From assembly GCA_019915015.1 (NCBI GenBank), contig JAHBBC010000038.1, positions 62,001-126,000 of the forward strand: a stretch of 64,000 bases of DNA. Direction: 5' to 3'. Source of the DNA: Auriscalpium vulgare. Taxonomy: Eukaryota > Basidiomycota > Agaricomycetes > Russulales > Auriscalpiaceae. A model generated the notes under the pieces. It was not told the origin of the DNA. It worked only from the letters and a program-made list of their open reading frames with translations, and searched no databases. Positions 1-11,526 of the stretch are shown here, piece after piece. Numbering within the stretch: the first letter of the stretch is position 1; the number at the start of each line of letters is the position of its first letter. Position numbers and translations under genes: made by a program.

Positions 1-2
1 CT

Positions 3-836
3 CTTGATGTTTTTATAAAGGCAAATAATAGAGGAGGGCAAAGCTCAGCATATGAGTCCTTGGGACACTCATACATGTCAGAAAATAATTATGCAATGGC
101 AAAAGACTATCTTAATAAGTCTCTGCTGCTCAGAAAACAGATCAATAATGTGGCTTCTTACTCTTCTGTCTTCACTGTCTTAGGGGAACTGCATCTATGC
201 TTACAAGAATATGAAACTGCATTAGACTATTTTCACCAGGCTGTAGATATTTCTCGAGCAAGTTATCACACAATCAAAGAGGGTGGAGCTCTTTGTAACA
301 TTGCTAATGTATATCTGGATATGGGAAAGAGATCAGAGGCTATCAAGTATCTGAATCAGGCCATAGCACTTCATGAGACCTGTGATGATGCAGCTGGGCA
401 TCTAGGACATGACTTCATGATCCTGGCAAAAGTATACTATGATGATGACAAATCAGATTTGACAAGAGAGTTTTGTGCAAAGGCAATAGTTATGCATACC
501 AAAGCCAATGAAAAGGAATCACTTGCATGTACTCTTATGTATATAGGATGGACCTACTCAGATCAATGGAATACAGACGTAGCAAGAGGGTATTTCTTGC
601 AGGCACTATCAATTTGTGAAGAATACAGCTTTCCAAATACACATGCAAGAGTTCTAAGATCTCTTGGAGATATGTACAGAGATGACAAAGAATTGGAAAT
701 AGCTATAGGGTGGTACAAAAAGGCTTTGGGAGTTCAAAAGAAAATCTCCAATATCAAAGCCACTGAATATCTTCACAATGCTATAGCAGAGGCAACAAAT
801 ACTATGACTGAACAACCGCCACAATCTGAGCCTTAG
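3..836 (+). CDS. 3' part of a TPR-rich protein, probably a third NLR-type gene (5' end outside window)
   Basis: The frame is open from the left window edge to a TAG at 834-836, so only the C-terminal 277 or so residues are seen. They are tandem tetratricopeptide-like helical pairs of about 40 residues, with repeated signatures such as LGHSYMSENNYAMAKDYL, LGELHLCLQEYETALDYF and IANVYLDMGKRSEAIKYL. The tail is short and polar. Composition is AT-rich, unlike most other genes here but like the two NLR genes at 21-25 and 40-43 kb, whose TPR tails look similar in spacing and style. I infer that this is the tail of a related NB-ARC/TPR receptor; the nucleotide-binding part would lie left of the window. 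A plain TPR protein remains possible. Confidence 0.7.
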   Translation, partial: LDVFIKANNRGGQSSAYESLGHSYMSENNYAMAKDYLNKSLLLRKQINNVASYSSVFTVLGELHLCLQEYETALDYFHQAVDISRASYHTIKEGGALCNIANVYLDMGKRSEAIKYLNQAIALHETCDDAAGHLGHDFMILAKVYYDDDKSDLTREFCAKAIVMHTKANEKESLACTLMYIGWTYSDQWNTDVARGYFLQALSICEEYSFPNTHARVLRSLGDMYRDDKELEIAIGWYKKALGVQKKISNIKATEYLHNAIAEATNTMTEQPPQSEP

Positions 837-1378
837 CTGCTCAGACATTACAGTGCGTGCTAATTGATTCACAAGCTAACCTCAACTTACACTCTATTCA
901 GGTGTTTGATTGTATCAAGAAGTATCATTGTATTCTCCAAATAGGCTCAAAGTGTACTCTATAAATAAACAATTTACTTGCAACTTACCCTTGACATCCC
1001 TGATCTCAATTGGGAACCGGCTTGTTGGTAGCTTATTAACCTTTCCCATATGGTAATTCCTTTAACTCTCACACTCTGAACTCTCATGCTCGGCGTCACG
1101 TGGACTTCCGCTTGTTCCCCCAAATGCTGTCACTGTAGTGAATGCTGTCACTATAGTGAATGCCGTTGTTCTGGCGTGCTTGGATGAACCTACTAAAATC
1201 CCACAAAATATTGATATATTAGATATTTTTATTCATTCATAATATAGGGCTCAATTGACCACGGATTGCATTGCTCACGACTGCATCCTTGTCGGTACAA
1301 GAAGATGATGATATACCACGTATACTGTCTCTATCCTAACCAAACTGCGCACGTCAAATCTGGGCTCTATCAAATTCA
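837..1378. other. Intergenic AT-rich stretch with an 18-bp tandem repeat
   Basis: No coding signal was seen. Positions 1123-1158 hold two tandem 18-bp units of the form AATGCTGTCACTRTAGTG, followed by a partial third. The CACTATAGTG word recurs in the palindromic elements at 5.2 and 11.9 kb, so this may be residual element sequence. The segment separates the convergent 3' ends of the TPR gene and the minus-strand gene. Confidence 0.5.
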
Positions 1379-3608
1379 TTAGCCAATACCCGGCTGGACG
1401 GTGCGCACCACGTACCGCTTTGCGACGGGGTCGTCGCAGGCCTCGTCTGCGCCTCGTTTCGTGCCCCGCGGTAGCGCCGCAACGAGCTGCGACACAACCC
1501 GGTCGACATCTTCAATGGCAGAGAGAACCTCACCTACATCGTCATCCGTCCTGGTTGCTGCTGCCTACCAGACAATGGTGATCAGGACCAGGACGAAGCT
1601 GTTTCTCCCGCCCCTGAAAAGCTCGGGCCATGTCTCGTCGGGGACGACCTTGTGCTTCAACGGCCAATCACTCTCGCCCTGCCGCCATGCAGGCTGCATC
1701 CACGTCCACCAGATCCGCCATTTGGCTGCGAACGTGCTGACGGTGCCGATCTTCGGCGGCTTGGAATACTTGCGGCCAATCTTGAACCACGCCTTGATCG
1801 CCGCCGGCCGGTAGTTCTTGTTGCAGCTCAAAGCCAGCTCCTTATCCTTTATAACGGCAGTGGTCAGCGTAGGGACAGTCACATACGAATCTGTGCATAC
1901 CTGATTGTTGTCCATGATATGCATCTCCACGGTCAACCACGCATTGATAAGGTGCTGCCAATCGGGCTTGTCAATGGCTGTGGCCACGAAGGCGTATGCA
2001 TCTTGTAGCCAGCCCTGCAGACCGGTGATAAAGACGTCGTGGCTTGCAAGCATGTTGCAATTAGTGGGCGTGAGCATTGTCAATGGGGCGCTTGGCGTGG
2101 CGGCAGGCTGGTCGGAGACAGCGGACAATGCGGCAGGTAGGATACTAGTGTCCTGCTGTGAGGCTTCTTCATTGTTGTCGTCGTTGTCGTCATTGTCGTT
2201 ATTGTTGTCATTGTCGTTGTTGTTGTCATTGTCGTTGTTGTCGTCATTGTTGTTGTCTTCACCTTCCTCCTCCTTCTCTTCTTCAGCCTTTAGGTTGGCG
2301 AGAATCTCTGCGTGCGTGGCCTCGTCAAGGTCATCCGCAGAGCTACGCAATTTTCAGTAAAAAGGCAGGATGGAGAGCATTGAGCGACTTACAGTCCCTT
2401 GCCAGGGCTTCGAAGTGAACACTTACGGCCCATTGACGGTGCATGCTTGCGCTTTGTCCTCCACCCCTTCTCCTTGGGCGCTCCCAGTTCCGCAATGAGC
2501 TTGCTGCCAGCGCCGCGTAAGCCGAGCGCGTCCAGGGTGGCCTGCAAATTTGCGATGTTGGCAAGCCGCTGCCTATCTGTGGGAGTGCCTGACAACGTCG
2601 GAAGCGCAGTAGGAGGCATTGCGATGCCCGCAGAAGTGTCGTTTGGCTGGCAAGTTGGGGCAGAGGACTGGGGAGTCGGGGGAGATGCCAGAGAAAGTGT
2701 ACCGCCAGATGTAGCGCCGGGGGCGGCACCGGCGACCGGCACGGCTATTTCGGAGTTTGACGGCGCAGTCGTCTGTGTCACGGCCGTCTCATTCAACACT
2801 GCAACAGCCGTCGATGTTGCAATGTCCGACTCGAACACCTGTGGCCCATCTGGAGCTGTGAAGAAAGCAGGTGAGCTAGGTTATATCGTCTGTCAATCAA
2901 GGCGGCTTACGGAAGATTCGGTGCAGGTATTCAACGAACGGCTTCTCAACACTCTCTTTGAACCCGGGATATTGTGACTTGAAGCTATTCCCATCCACCG
3001 TAGCTGTATGAATCCTGGACCGTAATGCTCAGGCACCAAACCGGTGCAAGAAAGTGGGGAAGACTCACAAAAATGACTGTAGCTCCCCGTCATTGCCGGG
3101 CACTGGTCCTCCCAAGGTGAACAAGCCAACCCATCCAGTCAACCGGTAGATCTCTTTCAGGGCAACGGCCACTGTTTGAGGGAGCAGGTCGATGGCTCTG
3201 GCAATGCCGGTGAGTGCAAGGCATGCAGAATGTGGATGCGGCAACTTACTTTAGCATATCATCTAGCTTCTCTTCATCTGGAGCCACAGGGCAATCTGCC
3301 CCGATACCCTCATCAAATGCCACGGCCACAGCCTCCTTCACCTCTGCTGACTCTGTCTCCAGCAGCTTGCGGCACCGCCTGTTACGGAAGGCCAGTGCAC
3401 CGCTTTTTTTGGCCCCGGGTACCATCGCTAGGTGTATCTTCCACTCGAGCTCAATGATTGCCTGAAGTTTTGCCTCCCAGTACATGCTCTTGTACGTTTG
3501 GTACGACACCAGGCGCCTAGTGGACTTTCCGGACAGGTCAAGAACTTTGCTCGTGGCTGCAGCACGCAACTGCGCTCCGCGCAAGTGGTTGTTGTACCAC
3601 TGCTTCAA
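1379..3608 (-). CDS. Unnamed multi-exon agaricomycete protein, acidic and helical
   Basis: At least six exons connect on the minus strand: about 3608-3250, 3197-3069, 3014-2911, 2855 to about 2427, about 2342 to 1565, and a last one ending with TAA at 1379. Most junctions use GTRAGY donors and keep frame. The phase at the 2427/2342 junction and the last junction did not resolve cleanly, so the gene may be decayed. The first readable exon is basic (LKQWYNNHLRGAQL). The middle holds a Ser/Thr/Pro linker, then an acidic Asn/Asp run, then a Trp-rich segment (KWRIWWTWMQPAWR). I recall similar Trp-rich proteins as a repeated unnamed family in mushrooms, but this is memory, not a search. The start codon was not found; the true 5' end may lie between 3608 and 4065. 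Confidence 0.5.
2171..2260 (-). repeat. Trinucleotide microsatellite coding an Asn/Asp run
   Basis: Imperfect GTT/GTC/ATT trinucleotide tract. In the minus-strand frame it encodes alternating Asn and Asp inside the unnamed protein. It also generates spurious Leu/Ser-rich and Thr-rich open frames on both strands, which are left out. Confidence 0.85.
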
Positions 3609-5220
3609 GCGCTGGTTGGTTCATCAGTTCAAAGCTCGGCGGCGCATGATGACAATGCACCTTTAGAATGGGTGGGTCATTCGCCGTAGAAGTCTCCGGT
3701 TCATCTTTGCCGTCCGGCCAACGGTGCTTGAGGCCGCCGCCTCTGCCTACCACGTTGGAATGGCCGCGCACCGCAACCCGCCGCCTGAACATCCGGACAG
3801 CCTTGTTTTCCACTTTGCGCAACCCGTGGCTGCCGCCGCTACGCCGAACGCTGATCAGGGACCCGCAGATCCTCCTGCGAACCCTCCAGTTCCCATCACC
3901 TCTATCCGCCGTCTGCCGCTCCCACCGGCTCATCCTCCGCTGCATCCACATCCGTCCCCGCGTCTGCCGTTCCCACCGGCTCGTCCGTCTCCGAGTCCCT
4001 TCGTGCTTCTGCGACCAGTCAAGCTGCCGCTGCCGCAAGAGTGGAGGACTTTGAGCAGCTTTCAAACGTCATGCACCAGCTCAACATCGAAAATCTCATT
4101 GGCATCATGCAGGACAAAGTCGACAGCAGCGGGCCCGGCCCCGCCGTTATGACCCTATCCCTTGCCGTCAACCCCAACCACCGCCACAGTGATGGGCGTC
4201 CAACTGGTAGTGAGGCGGATATATACTGATATGCAATCCTCAGAGCGCAGTAGTGAACGTATCAATTTGAGGGAGTGCAGTCAGGGTCCCGAGACTACGC
4301 ACGGCAAATCCTGCTCGGTGTACGAGCGGGACACGGTGACTAGGACTTGGATCGGAGGGCGCGAGAGGCTGGGGGAGAGGACAATAGTGCGCGGGCTAGA
4401 CACGGCACGGATCACCGAAATGATGCAGTGCTGGAGACGCGACGGGCAAGCTCCCAAGAATGTGTCACAGAAGCTAGGAATGTCGGAGGGGACACGAGGA
4501 CTATTTTGAAAGTTGAAGGGGAATTACGCAGCGGTGGCAATGGTCGGGGGAATATATTGAGGACGAGAGGGACGAAGTACGAGGTGGTGACAAAGGAACA
4601 GAGGGGCGTATATAGGCCTGATCTCTGTGTTGAAGGTGCGGGGTGTCGAGGGAGAGAGTGGTGAGGTGTAGGGAGATTTCAAAGGGCGAGAGGGGATTTG
4701 TCGAGGGTCGTGGTATTGATATTCGTATTGATATTGCGGCGTGGTATTGGTGTCGAAGTTTCGTGCGTCTAAGAGCTTAGAGCGACGGGTTGTGGTGAAG
4801 TCAGGCCACTTCAGAAGCTCTTTCGAGATCCTGAGTACGAGGGGGAATAGTAACTTGTTATTTCGTCTTCTAGCGACTCAGAACTATTTGTACGACAAGC
4901 GAGTCAGAAATCTGTATCGTACGGACGTTGACATAGTGAAGACAAATACGATCTAAAACGCGGGAGACATGGGTCAGATATCACGGGGTGTACAAAGTGG
5001 ACGCGGGGGAGTGAGTATACGAGGGATGTGGCAAGAGAGGATCGTTGAATTAAGGGATGGTTTAGGTTTAGTTCCGACTTATGATCGCTGCTAGGGGGCG
5101 AAGTGCGTGTAGCGCGGCTAGCGCTTAGATTGTAAGGCGCTGGTGGTGTATTGTAAAGTCAAGTGGGGTATCCAATGTATTCCGGGTGTAAATTGAAGGG
5201 AGGGACGTACGACGGGGGGC
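3609..5220. other. Region without a supportable gene
   Basis: It contains open frames on both strands up to 175 codons, but they are Pro/Arg/Ser-rich overlapping shadows. 3609-4160 may hold the unresolved 5' exons of the minus-strand gene ending at 1379. 4200-5220 is purine-rich on the plus strand with no recognised motif; the palindromic element begins at its right edge. Confidence 0.4.
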
Positions 5221-5237
5221 TGTGGGGCTTAGTTTAT

Positions 5238-5809
5238 TCACTATGTCCCTACAGTTGTAACAAGTGGGTGGTGTCATAGGCAGGCAGGATAGTGAAGTGC
5301 AAGTATAGGGCAGTATAGTGCACTATAGTGCACTATATTGCATATATCAGTACTATGGTGTCCTTGGATGCACTATAGTAGTAGCATGACTGTAAGGACC
5401 ATTGTATTTTTGCACCAATATAATAGGCTTTGAAAATGTTATAAATAATGGTGTAGATGCACAGGTGGAACTGCTATATAGATGTAATTCAGCAGAATAT
5501 ATCTGGTTAATGGTAGAGAGCTGTAAGGCAATCACTGTCCAATGGATCCCATGGGTTTATATACTATAGTGAATCAATAATATATTACAGAAATGCTGGG
5601 ATATATGCACCTTCTCTCCTTTCAAATGAGCTCTATAAATTCGAATAATATTACAGCATGCGGCTTAGTATAGTGCATATGTAACCTGAATTTACCAGAA
5701 TATAGGGGGTCATTTCTGAGGAGTTGTGCAGTGCACACTGTATCAGATATTCATCTACTATAGTGATGTTATACTCTTTGAAGCTTTCTTAATTTGTTAT
5801 GGGATGACT
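5238..5809 (+). repeat. Left terminal inverted repeat of palindromic copy 1
   Basis: Matches the reverse complement of 6357-6936, including the word GGGATGACT at its inner end. The palindromic run of TATAGTGCAC words near 5318-5340 lies close to the outer end. Confidence 0.9.
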
Positions 5810-6356
5810 GGACATTCATAAATCATGACGAAAAAGGTGGGCATATCTACCACGCATGCCACTGCTGTCTGAATTTATCATAATATCTGAAGCCATTGGT
5901 GAGCCACTCCAAGGCATATATGTTTGTGCACTATAGTGGTGATCTAATTGGTTGGCCACAAAAGCATATGATATGTCCAATAGCTCTCCAGTACTTGGTC
6001 AATATTATCCACAGTAATTATAGAGCATTCACAGACCATGCCCCACCCAATGCTCAAAATATGGGAATTCTACCTAGAGTTGGCAGAAAGTGCTGTAGTT
6101 CCACTCTCATACAGCCTGTAAAGTCTGAGGTATCCTTGTCCCAGGGTGATCCAGTTTATGATCAGGCATATGGATATAAATGTCTATTTCTTTTACAGAG
6201 GATGAGCTTGTGCTCAAGTAAGCTTCATGGATCATGGCTCATTGAAAAATAAACAATCATTGCAGTTCACACATATGCTTGGATGTATCTGCAGATGGGA
6301 CAGGGACATATGGATCATTTAGGCTGTATCAAAGGATCAGAAGTACGGTACTATAT

Positions 6357-6936
6357 AGTCATCCCATAACAAATTAAGAAAGCTTCAAAGAGTATAACAT
6401 CACTATAGTAGATGAATATCTGATACAGTGTGCACTGCACAACTCCTCAGAAATGACCCCCTATATTCTGGTAAATTCAGGTTACATATGCACTATACTA
6501 AGCCGCATGCTGTAATATTATTCGAATTTATAGAGCTCATTTGAAAGGAGAGAAGGTGCATATATCCCAGCATTTCTGTAATATATTATTGATTCACTAT
6601 AGTACATAAACCCATGGGATCCATTGGACAGTGATTGCCTTACAGCTCTCTACCATTAACCAGATATATTCTGCTGAATTACATCTATATAGCAGTTCCA
6701 CCTGTGCATCTACACCATTATTTATAACATTTTCAAAGCCCATTATATTGGTGCAAAAATACAATGGTCCTTACAGTCATGCTACTACTATAGTGCATCC
6801 AAGGACACCATAGTACTGATATATGCAATATAGTGCACTATAGTGCACTATACTGCCCTATACTTGCACTTCACTATCCTGCCTGCCTATGACACCACCC
6901 ACTTGTTACAACTGTAGGGACATAGTGCACTAAACT
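6357..6936 (-). repeat. Right terminal inverted repeat of palindromic copy 1
   Basis: Reverse complement of the left arm. It continues outward to GTGCACTAAACTACTCCCCAGTG, whose terminal bases are shared (reversed) with the left end of copy 2 at 11899, which fixes the element end near 6947. Confidence 0.9.
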
Positions 6937-6950
6937 ACTCCCCAGTGTTG

Positions 6951-8293
6951 TGCATGGAAGGGAAGTGCGTGCCGCTCGGCTGGCGCAAGGTCATCAAGTG
7001 CGTCTTGGTCCGCGAGGTCACCATCCGCCTCATCCAGGTGGACCTCGATGTTGACCGGGCTGTTGCCAAGGTCGTCCTGGTCGACAGCAGTGCATTTGGA
7101 GCGTCGCAGCACCCGGAAATAGACGGAGAGGTTGCTGGCAAATCGGGAGATGTGGAGGAGGGTGATGAGCTCCGCGATCATGTGGTGCGTGACATGTCCC
7201 CAACCGCAGAGGACTTTGCTAACATATTCGTCCAGATCACGGATGACGATGCAGACTACACCCTTCCGGCGCCGTACATCTGGAATGCTGATGGGTCCAT
7301 TGGGGAGTTCTAGGTGATGTGCTCATATTGTTATTATTCATATTGCGGACATCCTCGCCGTGCCGGGTCCAAAGACGATGCTTCATTCTTCTCAGATATT
7401 CTTATAGTATGCGATAACTTCTCCTCACTTGAACGCTCCCCGCTGTCCACTAATTTCTGTTCGCTGTCGCTGCGACGCACTTCCGCACTGTACGCATATT
7501 TGCTATAATCTGCTGATATAAAAAATTATGAAAGCCCTGCCTTATTTTCTAAACGCTACGTGCGCTGTTTACTGTACTAATGGCTGTTTCTCGACTGCTG
7601 TCGCACTCCCGCTCTCAACCCGCGCTGATAATGCCTCCATCCCCAGATAATATTACCTAAAACCCATAAATACTTATCACTGTAGCGAGATACGTGAAAC
7701 CCCAACTCAATGAACAATCATGCTCTCCGGGATGTCCTCGAAAGGCCTGCTTCATGCTGAGGTGAATGAGCGCCGAGCGCGTCGCAACACGTCGCGTCGT
7801 GCAGCGCCTACCTTGTTTAAGTTGTTGATCGTGCCATACACGCGTCACGGAGCACCTTGGCTCAATGACCACCCTTCAACAGAGCCCACAACGATCCCTC
7901 CTTCATTTTTCCTGCTTCTCCTGCTCGCCAGGCGTTTCTGCAATGTTGCAGGTGTCGGACACGGCGCCTCCCGCGCAGCACGTACGTCCCCTTTGAACTG
8001 CTCTCTGGAGGGCGCACCACCAAACACGCGTAACTCGGGACCTACTAGGTCATCACGGCACACACTGTGAGCATTGCACATCTTATTTGACGCTGAAAGG
8101 CATTGCACTGACTCGCCATCGCTGCCACCCTATTGCACTCCCTTGCTGAATGCTCGAACATCGCCAGCCGGGGAGATACCGGCTACCACACTCTGAACAC
8201 GAGCGATTGGTAGCGCATGAGCAACGGTACATGTCATTTGTCTACTATACGCCGGTGCTGCTGACGTTTGCGCGGTGTGCCCTGTAGCCTTCA
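6951..8293. other. Region without a supportable gene
   Basis: GC content rises right after the palindromic element. A plus-strand frame at 6945-7313 is rich in Val, Asp and Glu but has no recognised motif and starts inside the element end. 7320-8290 shows only short overlapping frames. Confidence 0.35.
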
Positions 8294-10250
8294 GTGCATG
8301 GCCGCCGCTGCCTGCCACACCCGACGAACCACGACGACACGCACAACGTTGGCGTGGGACAAGGACGAGGGCTACAACAAGCACGCGCTGGAGCTAAAGG
8401 CAGACGAGGACGCGGTGTTCGACGACGAGGACGAGGAGAGCGGCGCGCCAAACCCGATATGTTTGAGCCGCTTGAGCAGCCGTGCCGCCTGTCAGTTTTG
8501 CGGTCGATGGTGGCGTTGGCCGCGCGCTTTGACCGCCCGTGCCCGGCCCCAGGGCAAGATGGTGCCAGGTGTCCGTTCTGCAATGGGCCCGATCACTTCA
8601 TCCGAGAATCGTTCTGCAACAGGCCCGATCACTTCATCCAAGAATGCCTTGTTCTACAAGACTACATAGCGACAGGACGGGTGGTACGCAACGAGATGAA
8701 CCAGGTGGTGCTCAAGAACGGCCGACCAGTGCCATTTGGCATGGGTCCGATACAGGTGTGAGTAGATGAGTTTTATTGCACGGATCCGTCCGGACTGCGC
8801 GGGGACGTTGCGGCCAGAGTCGCGGGCAATGTGACGGAGACAATGATGTTGGCATCGACAGGCCCCATCGCAGTCATCAACTACCCGCTCCGTCCTGCAC
8901 ACGACCAACCCGTCGCAGGGCTCATCCGGTTAATTCCACCATTGACGGACAACAATCGACTCGAGGAGTTGCGTCAAGAGATAGCGGTGCTGACGCTTAT
9001 GAAGGAACAACAAAACATGGGTTGGGTTCGAAGGGAGACGGCGATTCGCAACAGCAAGTTGCCACCACCAGCCCCCTGCCGGGGGAGAGGGTGCGAACCA
9101 AGAAACTCATCCCTGATGTGGTGATACTGCCGTTGAAATGCACGCCTAAACGACCGAAGGTTATGTTCGCGGTGCCCAACAAGGAGGAGGTTGCGGAAGC
9201 GACAAGGGAAGCAAGCGAGGACGAGCCGACCAAAGAAAAGGGCACCGAGGAAGCTGAGCCGGAACCCATTCATCCTGTCGCCTCGGTACCCGACGCGACG
9301 TACATACCGGTCGGAGACGCATCGCGACCAGATAAAGGGAAGGAACTAGTCGCCGCCTATACAAAAGACACGCCCATCCACAGTGAGGAAGTCGCTAAAG
9401 AAGTCTACGGGCGTGCAATGGGAACCTCCGTCACTCTGACGCAGAGCGTACTACTGTTGCTGGCACCGGAGGTACGCTCACAGTTGCGCTACGCCATCAC
9501 TCCGCGTTGCGTAGCGGCTCCGGTGTTGTCCAGCGGAGACTCCCCTGTGGCAGTCTTGCACACGGTCGTGATGGAGAGCAAAGAGCATACCAAGGAGTGG
9601 TCGGATCTGCCGGGCGACTTGTACGAAGAGGAGCACAAGCAAGAGAGGGATTGAGCGAGGGGGTACACCTCGCATATGCCGGCATCGTTCCTGCAGGCCA
9701 TACAGAGCCACCCATAGGGTCACTGGTTCTGTCTGACCCGATACTGACGTTGATGAGTGCCTCGGTGGAAAAGCCGGCCCCGCTCGTGGTCGCAAAGGAG
9801 TCATCCGTGTTGCGCGCAGTCCTGCCCTTGGTGGATAATCAAGCACACATCAAGGCTATTCTTGACCTGGGGTCGCAGGTCATCTCCATGTCCGAAGACG
9901 TCTGCCATTTCCTCGGCTCGGCATATGACCCTGCGATCATGCTGGACATGCTTTCTGCCAATGGCTTGATTGACAAGTCCCTCGGTCTCGCCCGCAACGT
10001 GGCACTGAAGCTAGGCAACATTACGCTCTATGTACGGATACATGTTATCTGTTCTCCAGCCTACAACATCCTGCTCGGGAGGCCCTTTGATGTTCTCACC
10101 GGGAGCATAGTCCGCAACTTTGTCAACGAGCGACAGACCATCACGATCACCGATCCCAACACCAAGGCGACCGCAACTGTCCCAACGGTAGAACAAGACT
10201 TGCGTCGCATCATTCAGAGCGCCAGCAAACACAGGGATTCTCGGCTCTAG
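8294..10250 (+). pseudogene. Ty3/gypsy retrotransposon gag-protease relic
   Basis: The order is that of a Ty3-type gag-pol. A Gag zinc knuckle at about 8570-8650 (CPFCNGPDHFIRE, then FCNRPDHFIQEC) is followed by LVLQDYIATGRVVRN, a hydrophilic linker (about 8900-9654) and a retropepsin-like domain (about 9775-10190) with ILDLGSQVISMSEDVC, SANGLIDKSLGLARNVALKLG and ILLGRPFDVLTGS. Agaricomycete elements carry this same series before the reverse transcriptase. The frame is broken: a stop near 8761, and another at 9652-9654 with the protease in a different frame starting near 9700. The catalytic triplet expected as D-S/T-G reads D-L-G, so the protease is probably dead. No reverse transcriptase, integrase or LTR follows; coding similarity stops at about 10250. 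Confidence 0.85.
8575..8645 (+). repeat. 36-bp tandem duplication in the gag zinc knuckle
   Basis: Two adjacent units, 8575-8610 and 8611-8645, differ at only a few bases. Each codes for a knuckle fragment ending PDHFI(R/Q)E. The first copy has Ser where the last knuckle Cys should be. Confidence 0.85.
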
Positions 10251-11019
10251 AGATGTCGTTGGACGACCAGGCGGAGGTGGCTCTCATCCTCGAGTTCACA
10301 GGCGAGGATCTGTTAGTACCAGGTGGAGTATATGAAACCCCACTAAATATATACCTGCCTATGTCACATATCATAATTCTGGTTCCACACACAGCCAGAC
10401 TGGAGCCTGTGCTCTGTCTACAGAAACCGAACAGCATGTGTTAAGTTATAATTAAACTGAGCCTAATACACTGAGTAGAGAATATAGTGGCTTAGCATCT
10501 GTTGTTATTATATGTAATATGTAAGAAAAGTAAAAATAAAAAGAATGATTATAGTGATTGTACTGCCATGCTTGCAATGGCCACTGACCCCAAGTAAAAC
10601 AGACCATGCATGTTGGCGGTAGCGATAATAAGGTAATGTACAAGCTGAAAGGTATTATCTATTTTGCACATGCTCATTTTACTGCACGTATAATAGGAGA
10701 CTCAGCTGAAACATGGTTTCATGATGGGATAACCACAGGCAGGGTTTGTATCACTGAGGAGAAGTTCAACACAATATCTGACATATACGGAACAAGAGGA
10801 TACAAGGCATCTGTTTTGATATATAGTACAGTCTATAATAATTCAACTGTCCCTGCACTAGCCTAAATGCAGCTGAGATATAGCTGGAAAGTATAACTTG
10901 GTTTACAGAGAACTTTCAATTGCACTTGGCATATTGTGAATTACCCCTCCCCCTCCCTCCTCCCTCACAATTAAGAGTAATTGTACTGCCATGCTTGCAC
11001 TGGCCATTCCCCCCCCAAG
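10251..11019 (+). other. AT-rich insert with a peptidase-like ORF between direct repeats
   Basis: An abrupt AT-rich stretch begins near 10330. Frame 10606-10866 (86 codons) contains MYKLKGIIYFAHAHFTARII and then WFHDGITTGR. I recall similar segments as the C-terminal part of ubiquitin-peptidase-like (C19) domains inside basidiomycete repeats, where HFT would be near the catalytic His; this is weak. A 35-40 base direct repeat (ATTGTACTGCCATGCTTGC...) brackets it at 10557-10595 and 10980-11019. A pyrimidine-rich run lies at 10943-10968. Confidence 0.4.
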
Positions 11020-11526
11020 TGGACGTTGCGTGCCCATCCCGCAGGAGACAGCGGCGTGCGGGCGCTCGGCCTAGCGATGCCCTGCCTTGCCGTGTTGCCG
11101 GCAATCTTGGGCGTCAGGCCAGGGAAGGTGAACGCCGTCTGGGGTACGGCGAGGCCAGGTGTTGAAGCGCGCACGGAGCCAGTGCTGGTGATGTTGCTGA
11201 GGGACGAGAGGTTCGTGGAGGGCGTCGGCGGGGCGGGAGAAGGCACGTTAACGAAGGTGTCATCCTGGGATGCGGCCAGCACTGGCTCCACAACGGACAC
11301 GCGGTCTTCATTGTCGTCCGCTTTGGAGCCCGATTTGTACGCCGGCAAGCGCAGGTTCACCATGCCATCAGGCTGTCAAGGCAGATTAGTGAAATGCAGA
11401 CGAATATTAGTCATCAAGGCTTACCAGGTCGTTCGTGCGCAGGATGGCGCGATAGCGGCTTTCGCCGTTGATACGCCTGCCCAGCCGTCTAGCGGAGAAA
11501 CCCCCGACTTTTGGCATTTTCGGCAT
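10971..11526 (-). pseudogene. 5' part of an unnamed agaricomycete gene, truncated by the AT-rich insert
   Basis: Exon 1 runs 11526-11425 from ATG (MPKMPKVGGFSARRLGRR) to ...AILRTNDL. It is followed by a GTAAGC donor, an intron ending TTGACAG and exon 2 from 11372 (PDGMVNLRLPAYKSG). The junction is in phase 0. Exon 2 continues as a Ser/Thr/Pro-rich segment until about 11019, where the direct repeat of the AT-rich insert begins and coding character ends. The basic N-terminus and disordered middle suggest a nuclear protein, but no domain was recognised. The gene may belong to the unnamed families that accompany mushroom transposons. Confidence 0.45.

Larger units (their letters stand above)
5221..6950 (+). 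mobile_element. Long-TIR palindromic DNA element, copy 1 (near complete, non-autonomous)
   Basis: Two inverted arms, about 5238-5809 and 6357-6936, are almost perfect reverse complements over some 570 bases and surround a unique core of about 550 bases. The outermost bases read CTGTGGGGCTTAGT on the left and, reversed, CACTGGGGAGTAGT on the right. Arms are AT-rich and studded with CACTATAGTGCAC words. The only long frame in the core (5896-6252, 118 codons) shows no transposase motif. The core from 5978 to 6130 is related to the core of the MITE at 18.8-19.8 kb. Transposition would need enzyme from elsewhere. No target-site duplication was identified with confidence. The terminal CACTG might hint at a CACTA relationship, but this is weak. 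Confidence 0.85.

Noticed and set aside
1905..2360. Leu/Ser-rich frame on the plus strand resembling a membrane protein
   Set aside because: It is the reverse reading of the Asn/Asp microsatellite.
5310..5345. CACTATAGTGCAC palindromes as a possible promoter or operator
   Set aside because: They belong to the terminal repeat of the palindromic element and occur in all copies.
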